DNA from: Salegentibacter maritimus
GTDB taxonomy: Bacteria; Bacteroidota; Bacteroidia; Flavobacteriales; Flavobacteriaceae
DNA length: 64,000 nt
Assembly (NCBI RefSeq): GCF_016236915.1
Contig: NZ_JAEHOK010000004.1
Location: forward strand, 62,001-126,000
Direction: 5' to 3'
Part shown: positions 52,653 to 59,867 of the stretch, piece by piece
How positions within the stretch are numbered: the stretch's first letter is position 1
How the letters are laid out: the number at the start of each line of letters is the position of its first letter
The notes under the pieces: generated by a model
The model's input: the letters and a program-made list of their open reading frames with translations, nothing else
Database searches by the model: none
Told to the model about the DNA's origin: nothing
Translations under genes and position numbers: made by a program

Positions 52653-53939
52653 CTAAATTGACCAGAGATGACGAAACTGATAGAAAATTCGTTCTAGCAA
52701 ACTAGATTCTTTAAGTACAATTTCAGCTGTACCTATTAATTCCTGGCTTATATTTAATTCTTTGCCATATGTGGTTTTTAAACTATCCACTTCCAGGTAA
52801 ACAATAAATACTGGCTCATTTTCTTTACTTGGGACCTCTGAAATTGAATTAACAATGGCTCTTACCATACCCCACTCTCTAAATGGAAAATTTTCTAATT
52901 TGAGATAAACTTTTTGGCCTTTTTTAACCTGACCAGAATTATGAATGGGAACCATACATTTTCCCAATAATTTTTCTCTATTAAATGGAATAATAGAGAA
53001 AACTATATCTCCTTCTGATACGTTCTGGTGTTCTATCCAAACTTGATTATAAGAAACCGTACCTGCTATTGGGCTTTTTAATACATTATTATCTTCCCAT
53101 TGTAAAATTTGATTAAGTAAATCCTGCCTTGCAAAAATTAATTCAGCATTTTGAAGACTAATATTCCTTAAGGCACTCTTTCTTAAAATTTCCAGATCAC
53201 TGTAAGCTCTATTGAGGTGAGCCTGATTTTGTATCAATTTCTGCTCAAGCAAAACATATTGTTGATTCTTCTCTGAAAATTCCAATTCAATTTTTTCTAA
53301 ATTTGATTTTGAGATTACACCTTTATCAAATAATTTTTGGTGACGATTTAAATTTTGAGTAGATATAATTAAATTGTTTTTAAAGAGTTGAAGCTCTTTC
53401 TTTTTTGAGTTTAAAATTGCTGCCTGGTTATCAATTTCTTTAATTAGCCCTTGCTCAATAGCTTTATTTTCACCTAATTTATTTTCTAAAATAAGCTTAT
53501 GATATTCCTCCATATACTTATTATAAACTTCCTGAAGTGAAGCCCCTAAACCTAAATTTACAGGATACACTTTTATTAAAGTACCCAATGATGATATGTT
53601 TAAAGAATCATTTATTAATCTATTTTTCAAATAAGTAACATCCTTATAGCTGGCCGGATGATCAAGGATGGCAACCATTTCACCAACTTTCACCGAATCT
53701 TTAGGTCTTTTAAAAATTGCTGCAAGTTTTCCATCTCTTTTGACTTTAATTTGTACTGGAGGATTTAGAGAAGTAAGAATAAGATCACCTTTTACCACCT
53801 GATCAAATGAAATAGTACCAGATACCAATAGCATAAATACGAAGAATATAAATATGTAGCCTGTACCCCGGCGAATTAAATATCCGGGTTTAAAATATGG
53901 AGGATTAACCTTGCTTCTATCAAATCCACGCTTTTCCAA
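52653..53939 (-). CDS. HlyD-family adaptor of the peptide exporter
   Basis: The 428-residue protein has one N-terminal membrane segment (about 25-45), a lipoyl-type strand region (about 50-95), a long coiled coil (about 140-270) and a beta-barrel-like C-terminal part (AYNQVWIEHQNVSEGDIVFSI, then GKCMVPIHNSGQVKKGQKVYLKLE). This is the periplasmic adaptor of type I secretion. It starts four bases after the ABC transporter stop and the AraC-type gene follows after nine bases, so the three are one operon. It would link the transporter to a TolC-type outer channel, which is not in the window. Confidence 0.9.
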   Translation of the reverse strand: MEKRGFDRSKVNPPYFKPGYLIRRGTGYIFIFFVFMLLVSGTISFDQVVKGDLILTSLNPPVQIKVKRDGKLAAIFKRPKDSVKVGEMVAILDHPASYKDVTYLKNRLINDSLNISSLGTLIKVYPVNLGLGASLQEVYNKYMEEYHKLILENKLGENKAIEQGLIKEIDNQAAILNSKKKELQLFKNNLIISTQNLNRHQKLFDKGVISKSNLEKIELEFSEKNQQYVLLEQKLIQNQAHLNRAYSDLEILRKSALRNISLQNAELIFARQDLLNQILQWEDNNVLKSPIAGTVSYNQVWIEHQNVSEGDIVFSIIPFNREKLLGKCMVPIHNSGQVKKGQKVYLKLENFPFREWGMVRAIVNSISEVPSKENEPVFIVYLEVDSLKTTYGKELNISQELIGTAEIVLKESSLLERIFYQFRHLWSI

Positions 53940-53943
53940 GGCT

Positions 53944-56133
53944 TTAAATTTTTAATTGATGTTTAATTAAATTATGATAAACTCCTTTTTTAGCAATTAG
54001 TTCATCGTGATTACCACGCTCCACAATACTACCTTTTTCCATTACTAAAATTTGATCGGCATCCATTACTGTAGAAAGTCTATGAGCTATAACTACTACA
54101 GTTCTTTTTTTATAAAACATCTTCAAATGGTCTGAAATAATTTTTTCATTTTGGGTATCTAAGGAACTGGTTGCTTCATCAAGAAATAAGTAATCCGGGT
54201 TTTTGTAAATCGCTCTGGCCAGCAAAAGTCTTTGCCGCTCCCCCCCACTGAGTAATTGACCATTTTCGCCTATATGAGTCTTAAAACCAAGTGGTAATTG
54301 CTCTATAAGTTCATTTAGATTTACCATTTCCACTGCTTTTCGCAATAAAATTTTATCGATTGGCACATCGGGCTGAGATTCGGTAATGTTTCTTTCCAAA
54401 GTATCATTAAAGAAACAACCATCCTGCATTACTACTCCACATTTACTTCTCCAAATGGCGGAATCTATAAATTTCAAATCGTTATTTCCAACCCTAATAC
54501 TACCTTCCCAGGGACTATAAAACTTAAGAAGTATTTTAAGTAATGTTGTCTTACCTGAGCCACTTGAGCCGACTATAGCCGTTGTTTTTCCGCAAGGAAT
54601 GATAACACTTAAATTTTTAAAGAGTGGAGGTAAGCTTGGATCTCCGTAACCAAAACTTATATTATTAAAAGATACACTACCCTCCGGTTCTATATAATCG
54701 CCTCTGCTGCTAGTTTCTTCAGGAGTTTTTTTATGGATTTCAGACAACCTGTTAAATGAAAGCTTTGCACTTTGATAATCAGTGAAAAAATTAATAATAT
54801 TTGAGACCGGTAAAGACAAACTTCCAATTACAAATTGAATTGCCAACATAGCTCCTAATGAAATCTGTCCTGATATTACAGCTCTAGCAGACAAGTATAT
54901 TATTAAAATATTTGTAAGCTCATTTAGGAAAAACCCACCTTTGATTTGAGCCTGTTCTACTCTTAAAATTTTTGACTTTATTGCAAAAAGGTTATTTTGA
55001 TTTATTTTCCATTCGGTTTTTCTTCGTGTCTCTGAGTTATTTAATTTTATCTCGGAAACAGCTAAAATCATTTGCAGAAATAATGACTGGTCTTTTCTAT
55101 TATGATCAAATATCTGGTTATCTAAAATTTCTCTCCTTTTGATAAACAAAAATGACCACCCAAGGAACAATAGAGTTCCTGTAAAAAATACTAAGGCTAT
55201 TTCGGGATGAAAATAGAATAATATAATTCCAAAAATCATAATTGAGAAGATATCAAATGGTATATTCAAACCTCGACCAGTTATGAACTCCTCAATTCTT
55301 TGATGATCATAAATTCTTTGCAAAAAATCACCTGTATTCTTTGATTCAAAATATGCAATAGGTAAAGTAAGAAGCTTACCCAGAAAATCGGAAATCATTT
55401 GGATATTTACACTAATACTTAAATATAAAAGAAGCCAATCTCTGATAATTTCTGTTAGAGATCTGATAAGGAACAAAGAGAATTGGCAAATTAAAATAAG
55501 ATTTATAAAGCTAAAATCTTCATAATTTATTCCATAATCCACAAGACTTTGGGTAAGGAAAGGAAGCATTAATTGGATAACAATAGCTATTATTAAACCC
55601 AGTATTAATTGTCTAATATAGGCTTTGAACGGCTTTAAATACTCAATCAAGTATTTACCGTTATCCTCCACTTTATCCTGAGGTTCATTTTCTGGAAATT
55701 CAAAGTGTTGGTTAGGCTCCAATAGAAGAAGTACTCCCTGATTCTTATTAGGGTCCGCCCATTTAGATAAAAAATCTTTGTGACTATATTTCAATTTACC
55801 ATAAGCTGGATCAGAAATAAAGATGTGTTTTCTGGAAACTTTATAAATAACCACAAAGTGGTTACCTTCCCAATGAGCGATTGTTGGTAATGGTACCTCT
55901 GTAATTAATTCTAAGAAATTAATCCTAACACCAACAGTTTCTATTTCCAACTTTTTTAATGCATTGGAAAGACCTGCAAAGGACGAACCGTCTTTCTGTA
56001 AATAACATATTTTCCTTAAATATTCTATGTCATAATTTCCGCCAAAAAAATCAGTGACCATCTTGATACAAGAAGGACCGCAATCCATTTGATCTAATTG
56101 ACGAAAAACAGGAAAATCTACAGCCCTAAACAT
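53944..56133 (-). CDS. peptidase-containing ABC transporter (C39 peptidase)
   Basis: The 729-residue protein has an N-terminal C39 peptidase domain (about 1-140) with an intact triad: C18 in QLDQMDCGPSC, H92 in EGNHFVVIY and D108 in SDPAYG. Six membrane segments follow (about 165-445). The nucleotide-binding domain (about 490-725) has GSSGSGKT (Walker A), LLSGGERQRLLLARAIY (signature) and LFLDEATSSLD (Walker B). Such transporters cut a GG leader and export the core peptide in one step. It is the first gene of the exporter operon. Confidence 0.95.
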   Translation of the reverse strand: MFRAVDFPVFRQLDQMDCGPSCIKMVTDFFGGNYDIEYLRKICYLQKDGSSFAGLSNALKKLEIETVGVRINFLELITEVPLPTIAHWEGNHFVVIYKVSRKHIFISDPAYGKLKYSHKDFLSKWADPNKNQGVLLLLEPNQHFEFPENEPQDKVEDNGKYLIEYLKPFKAYIRQLILGLIIAIVIQLMLPFLTQSLVDYGINYEDFSFINLILICQFSLFLIRSLTEIIRDWLLLYLSISVNIQMISDFLGKLLTLPIAYFESKNTGDFLQRIYDHQRIEEFITGRGLNIPFDIFSIMIFGIILFYFHPEIALVFFTGTLLFLGWSFLFIKRREILDNQIFDHNRKDQSLFLQMILAVSEIKLNNSETRRKTEWKINQNNLFAIKSKILRVEQAQIKGGFFLNELTNILIIYLSARAVISGQISLGAMLAIQFVIGSLSLPVSNIINFFTDYQSAKLSFNRLSEIHKKTPEETSSRGDYIEPEGSVSFNNISFGYGDPSLPPLFKNLSVIIPCGKTTAIVGSSGSGKTTLLKILLKFYSPWEGSIRVGNNDLKFIDSAIWRSKCGVVMQDGCFFNDTLERNITESQPDVPIDKILLRKAVEMVNLNELIEQLPLGFKTHIGENGQLLSGGERQRLLLARAIYKNPDYLFLDEATSSLDTQNEKIISDHLKMFYKKRTVVVIAHRLSTVMDADQILVMEKGSIVERGNHDELIAKKGVYHNLIKHQLKI

Positions 56134-56199
56134 AACAAATGAAACTAAATTGATTTAAATTTAATCTGGAATTGATTATGTGACTTCTCAAAAGGTCGT

Positions 56200-56213
56200 T
56201 GATTTATAAATCA
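56200..56213. promoter_or_regulatory. palindrome upstream of the exporter operon
   Basis: TGATTTATAAATCA is a perfect 14-base palindrome with a TTTATAAA core, 67 bases upstream of the transporter start. It belongs to the same set as the sites before the peptide gene and rteC. Confidence 0.45.
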
Positions 56214-56379
56214 CGTGCCTTTCGAATAGAAAATAGGGAGTATCTATTCTAAAGTTTTACAGCCTGTAGTATAATTCTTACTGAGAAAACTCACTTTCGA
56301 CTTCCAATAAATTGGGCATCAGAAATTTACAAAATAATATTATAGGTTTAAAAATTATTTTTAATTAAGAAGAACATCT

Positions 56380-56400
56380 GGAAGAATAGAAATTTCTTCC
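56380..56400. terminator. weak hairpin beyond the integrase stop
   Basis: GGAAGAA pairs with TTCTTCC around a seven-base loop. A T-run follows on the plus strand, while the adjacent integrase gene is on the minus strand, so its function as the integrase terminator is uncertain. Confidence 0.35.
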
Positions 56401-56424
56401 TTTTTATCCTTATTTAATTAATTT

Positions 56425-57714
56425 TTAAGATGCTAGATTCGGATTTTCCGAAGTACTGTCTTTCTGTTTCCTTTTTAGAATTCCGCGTAAAGCATTCATA
56501 TCCTGACTTACTTTGTTTTCTAAAACTCTTGCATAAATTTGAGTCGTGGAAATTTTGGTATGGCCTAAGAGTTTAGATACAGTTTCTATGGGCACACCAT
56601 TGCTTAAAGTTACTGTAGTCGCAAATGTATGTCTGGCCATATGAAAGGTTAAATTCTTCTTTATTCCACAAAGAATAGCAACTTCTTTTAAATAGACATT
56701 TAATTTTTCATTAGTAATTTTAGGTAACAAGGTGCCAGTTACAATAGTCATTGGGTGATTCTCATACTTTTTGATTAGTTCTAAGGCAGGCTCCAGTAGT
56801 GGAACTTTAATAGGTGTTTTAGTCTTTTGTCTCTTTGTAATAATCCAGTTATTCCCATCAATTCCTATGGAAATATTATCTGGGGTTAATTTCATTATAT
56901 CCACATAACTTATACCTGTATAACAACTGAAGACAAATAAATCGCGAACACGGTCAAGCCTTTCTACTAGAAACTCATAAGTTTCCAAATTAGACAACTC
57001 ACCAACTGTTAAAAATTCCCGATCTTTTTTCTCAAAAGTATTTTTCCAACGGCGAAAAGGATCTTTATCTAACCATTCCATATTATAAGCTAGTGTAACC
57101 ATTTTTCGTAAGCGCTGAATATGCTTCATAATGGTATTATGTCCCATAGCTTTTGGATGCCCCTTTGGATAGTAACTACCAAGAAAATCTTCAAAATCGC
57201 AGAGGAACTTATAGTCGAGTTCCTTTAGATAAATATCAGAGGTTTTCCGTTCCTTATTCAAAAATTTAAAGAAGTAATTCTCAGAAACTCTATAATTTCG
57301 AATTGAACCTGCAGCGTGCGTGTTCTTGATTTTTCTTGAATGGTATTCAATAAGATCTCGAAGTGATTTAGAGTTTTCAACTTCTCCCAGGTAGGTGGCT
57401 TTAATTAGCTGAGCGGTTACTTTCTTTCCTTTTGAACTCAATTCTTGGTAACATTGGAAAATTCGGGATTTTGCAGAATCCAAATAATGATTTATTTGTT
57501 TAGCCTCTGAGGAAGTTCCCTTTACTTTCTTTTTGGAAGAATCCCATAAATCAAATGAAATTTTACGTTTTAAACTGACAAGTACCCTTCGTTGGTTAAC
57601 CGTTATCCTGGCATAGATAATTCCCTGATTAACCTTTTCATTTGTGGGTTTCACCCAAAAATGTACTGAAAATGTGTTTTTAGTTCGCATTGCTGTCATC
57701 TTTAAATTAAACAT
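56425..57714 (-). CDS. tyrosine recombinase / site-specific integrase (IntDOT-like)
   Basis: The 429-residue protein has an N-terminal arm-binding region, a SAM-like core-binding domain (about 115-220) and a C-terminal catalytic domain (about 230-415). The catalytic H-R-H-Y set is visible in HMARHTFATTV, LLGHTKISTTQIY and the Tyr that follows. The usual first Arg (TGLR) reads SCYTGISYVD, a change also known in the CTnDOT integrase. The enzyme inserts and removes the conjugative element. It is the last gene before the tRNA-Arg and faces away from it; the upstream region (57715-57925) carries palindromes that may bind it. Confidence 0.92.
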   Translation of the reverse strand: MFNLKMTAMRTKNTFSVHFWVKPTNEKVNQGIIYARITVNQRRVLVSLKRKISFDLWDSSKKKVKGTSSEAKQINHYLDSAKSRIFQCYQELSSKGKKVTAQLIKATYLGEVENSKSLRDLIEYHSRKIKNTHAAGSIRNYRVSENYFFKFLNKERKTSDIYLKELDYKFLCDFEDFLGSYYPKGHPKAMGHNTIMKHIQRLRKMVTLAYNMEWLDKDPFRRWKNTFEKKDREFLTVGELSNLETYEFLVERLDRVRDLFVFSCYTGISYVDIMKLTPDNISIGIDGNNWIITKRQKTKTPIKVPLLEPALELIKKYENHPMTIVTGTLLPKITNEKLNVYLKEVAILCGIKKNLTFHMARHTFATTVTLSNGVPIETVSKLLGHTKISTTQIYARVLENKVSQDMNALRGILKRKQKDSTSENPNLAS

Positions 57715-57773
57715 TTAATATTCAGATGAAGTCAAATCAACAATACAAGTTCAAATATAAGCTTTTACCTTAT

Positions 57774-57812
57774 ATGTAACCTCAGGTTACATTTGAAAAT
57801 TAAGGTAACCTT
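57774..57812. promoter_or_regulatory. palindromes between the integrase gene and the tRNA
   Basis: ATGTAACCT and AGGTTACAT around a single C form a perfect palindrome (57774-57792), and AAGGT/ACCTT around an A form a second (57802-57812). Both contain GTAACC. They lie about 60-100 bases upstream of the integrase start and next to the tRNA, so integrase-arm or excisionase binding sites, or an operator of the integrase, are possible. Confidence 0.5.
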
Positions 57813-57867
57813 TTAGTTCTCATTACAATTTGAATACTATCAAATAAAATAAAAACCCAAAACCTAA

Positions 57868-57901
57868 AAAACCGCGCTAATCATAAGATTTGCGCGGTTT
57901 T
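57868..57901 (-). terminator. terminator after tRNA-Arg
   Basis: AAAACCGCGC and GCGCGGTTTT form a perfect ten-base stem with a 14-base loop, followed on the minus strand by a short T-run. It lies 25 bases past the tRNA end. A smaller hairpin, AAGATT/AATCTT (57905-57920), lies between. Confidence 0.8.
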
Positions 57902-57925
57902 GATAAGATTTATTAATCTTAAAAG

Positions 57926-57999
57926 TGACCCCGGCAGGATTCAAACCTGCAACCCTCAGAGCCGAAATCTGATGCGCTATTCAGTTGCGCCACGGGGCC
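57926..57999 (-). tRNA. tRNA-Arg (anticodon UCG), likely attachment site
   Basis: A complete cloverleaf on the minus strand: acceptor GGCCCCG pairs with CGGGGTC (one G-U), the D arm has GCGC/GCGC, the anticodon stem TCAGA/TCTGA encloses TTTCGGC with anticodon TCG, and the T arm has CAGG/CCTG around TTTGAATC. CCA is not encoded. The integrase gene sits on the 3' side, the normal arrangement when an element inserts at a tRNA 3' end. A matching second copy of the tRNA end was not found in the window. Confidence 0.93.
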
Positions 58000-58006
58000 G
58001 TTTTTC

Positions 58007-58062
58007 AGTTTGCAGTTTGCAGTTTGCAGTTTGCAGTTTGCAGTTTGCAGTTTGCAGTTTGC
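58007..58062. repeat. eight tandem copies of heptamer AGTTTGC
   Basis: Eight perfect copies of the seven-base unit AGTTTGC lie in the short gap between the tRNA and the YqeY-like gene. Heptanucleotide arrays like this vary in copy number through slippage. On the minus strand it lies between the YqeY-like gene's stop and the tRNA's 5' end. Confidence 0.9.
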
Positions 58063-58101
58063 GAAACTAAAAAATATTTCTTTTCAAATTTATTTTGAAA
58101 A

Positions 58102-58554
58102 TTACTTACTCAATTTCTTCTTAACAATGGTAGAAATAGTCTTGCCATCGGCTCTACCCGCCAATTCAGCACTTGCCATTCCCATCACTTTTCCCATATC
58201 CTGCATTCCGCTGGCTCCGGTTTTAGCAATTACTTCATCTACTTTTGCTTCAATTTCAGCTTCACTTAACTGTTCAGGTAAAAAAGACGCAATTACCGCA
58301 GCTTGCTTTTCTTCAGGTTCAGCCAGGTCTGGCCTGTTTTGTTCCCTGTAAATCGCAGCACTATCTTTACGTTGTTTTACCAGTTTTTGTAAAAGCTTTA
58401 ATTCTTCATCTTCAGTTAAACCATCTTTTGCAGAACTTTCGGTATTTGCCAGTAGAATAGCACCTTTTACCGAACGTAAAGCCTCTAGCTTTTCGCTGTC
58501 TTTAGCCTTCATAGCGGCCTTCATCTCTGCCATTACTTTATCCTGTAAACTCAT
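58102..58554 (-). CDS. yqeY: GatB/YqeY domain protein
   Basis: The 150-residue helical protein matches YqeY: SLQDKVMAEMKAAMKAKDSEKLEALRSVKGAILLANTE, LLQKLVKQRKDSAAIYREQNRPDLAEPEEKQAAVIASFLPEQLSEAE, and MGKVMGMASAELAGRADG. The family resembles the C-terminal domain of the GatB amidotransferase and may bind tRNA. This gene belongs to the chromosomal backbone on the right side of the element. Confidence 0.92.
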   Translation of the reverse strand: MSLQDKVMAEMKAAMKAKDSEKLEALRSVKGAILLANTESSAKDGLTEDEELKLLQKLVKQRKDSAAIYREQNRPDLAEPEEKQAAVIASFLPEQLSEAEIEAKVDEVIAKTGASGMQDMGKVMGMASAELAGRADGKTISTIVKKKLSK

Positions 58555-58663
58555 AGTTTAAAAGTCTTATTTCTGCAGCGAAGATAAAATATTAAAATTA
58601 AAATACACACTTATTGTCCTTTGAAAATTAAGTATCTTCAAACTATTAAACATAGCTTTTATT

Positions 58664-59563
58664 ATGAAAAACCTATTTATTAGCGCCCTGCTTCTTCTAA
58701 GCTTTTCTGTTTCAGCACAGGAGCGATTTATAAACGATTCTTTTGAATTAAAAACCAAAGAAACCAGAACTTATGCTATTAAAAACAGTGAGGAATTAAA
58801 ACTAGATATCTACCAACCAGAAAAGGATACCATGCAGCAAAGGCCTGTGATTATTTTTATGCACGGTGGTGGATTCTCAGGCGGCAGCCGAACCAATTCC
58901 GCCGAAGTAAAATTTGCTGAAAATGCAGCTAAAAAAGGCTATGTTGCTGTACAAATTTCCTACAGGCTTACCCGAAAAGGACAATCTTTTGGCTGCGATT
59001 ATAAAGCTTCCGGAAAGATTGAAACATTTAAACTGGCTGCTGAAGACTTTATGGATGCAGTAGATTTTATGATAAAAAACAAGCAGGAATTCAACATAGA
59101 TACTTCAAAGGTAATTGTTGGAGGAAGTAGCGCCGGGGCCGAAGCGGTATTGAATGCAGTCTATAACGATCGTTTAATGTTTAAAGATGCTACAAAACAT
59201 AGGAAAATAAATTTTGCCGGGGTTTTCTCCCTGGCCGGTGCCGTTGTAGATGCACGATATATTACTAGGCAAAATGCTGTGCCCGGAGTATTCTTTCACG
59301 GCACCAAAGACAACCTTGTGCCCTATGCTTCCGCCCCACACCATTGGTGTGACCCGGCCCAACCGGGCTATATTATGCTAGACGGCTCTAAAACAATTAC
59401 CGAAAAACTGGCAAAATTAGACACTGCTTATATGCTGTATAGCTTTAATGGCGGAAAACACGAACACGCAGGAATGCCATTTGATTATCTACCTGAGGTT
59501 TTCAACTTTTTTAAATCGGTGTTTTTAAATGGGGAAAGCAAACAAGTTGAAGTCTATAAGTAA
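58664..59563 (+). CDS. secreted alpha/beta hydrolase (esterase/lipase-like)
   Basis: The 299-residue protein has a signal peptide (ending near VSAQ) and an alpha/beta-hydrolase fold: HGGG oxyanion motif (67-70), nucleophile S156 in GGSSAGAE, and a C-terminal GGKHEHAG His motif. It fits the carboxylesterase/lipase-3 type of BD-FAE-like hydrolases. It is the only plus-strand gene in the right-hand backbone and diverges from the YqeY-like gene. The substrate is unknown; the neighbouring glycosidases suggest removal of acyl groups from polysaccharides. Confidence 0.82.
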   Translation: MKNLFISALLLLSFSVSAQERFINDSFELKTKETRTYAIKNSEELKLDIYQPEKDTMQQRPVIIFMHGGGFSGGSRTNSAEVKFAENAAKKGYVAVQISYRLTRKGQSFGCDYKASGKIETFKLAAEDFMDAVDFMIKNKQEFNIDTSKVIVGGSSAGAEAVLNAVYNDRLMFKDATKHRKINFAGVFSLAGAVVDARYITRQNAVPGVFFHGTKDNLVPYASAPHHWCDPAQPGYIMLDGSKTITEKLAKLDTAYMLYSFNGGKHEHAGMPFDYLPEVFNFFKSVFLNGESKQVEVYK

Positions 59564-59635
59564 ATAAACTCGTAGCAGGCCCGGGAGTATTAAATCTCGA
59601 TTATCGAGTAAGATGAGTTTTGCATTGAAAAACAA

Positions 59636-59853
59636 CGCAGTATATTAGTAAACTACCTCGGGGCAAGCCCACGAGGCATTCGTTGAAAACAAATTTTTAA
59701 TTTCGAGGCAAGCCTCGGGGTATTACACCCTTTGGCGGTGCCAATTAAAAATCCCGCCGAAGCGGGATTTGAAATCCGGGAGCAGTAGGGCACCTCCCGG
59801 AAACTTGCATTAATAAACTACCTTGAGGTATTACAGCCTTTGGCAGTACCAAT
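59636..59853. repeat. repeat-rich intergenic stretch with hairpins
   Basis: Several structured units occur here: an imperfect hairpin CCTCGGGG...CCCACGAGG near 59656-59676, two related copies of CCT(C/T)G(G/A)GGTATTACA.CC beginning at 59713 and 59821, and a CCGGGAG/CTCCCGG stem at 59776-59800. The copies end in TTTGGC(G/A)GT(G/A)CCAAT. Such elements look like a dispersed intergenic repeat family of this lineage. Confidence 0.6.
59749..59770. terminator. hairpin terminator between convergent genes
   Basis: AAATCCCGC and GCGGGATTT form a perfect nine-base stem with a CGAA loop, flanked by A and T runs, in the gap between the esterase-like gene and the GH3 gene, which converge. It can serve both strands. 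Confidence 0.75.
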
Positions 59854-59867
59854 AAAAAACAAAAACT

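Noticed and set aside
57774-57812. GTAACC-containing palindromes as further copies of the sigma signal
   Set aside because: They contain the GGTTAC sequence but no TATTAAT at the fixed distance, and their symmetry points to protein binding sites instead.
58010-58351. Plus-strand frame running through the heptamer array
   Set aside because: It begins in the repeat and is antisense to the YqeY-like gene; a composition artefact.
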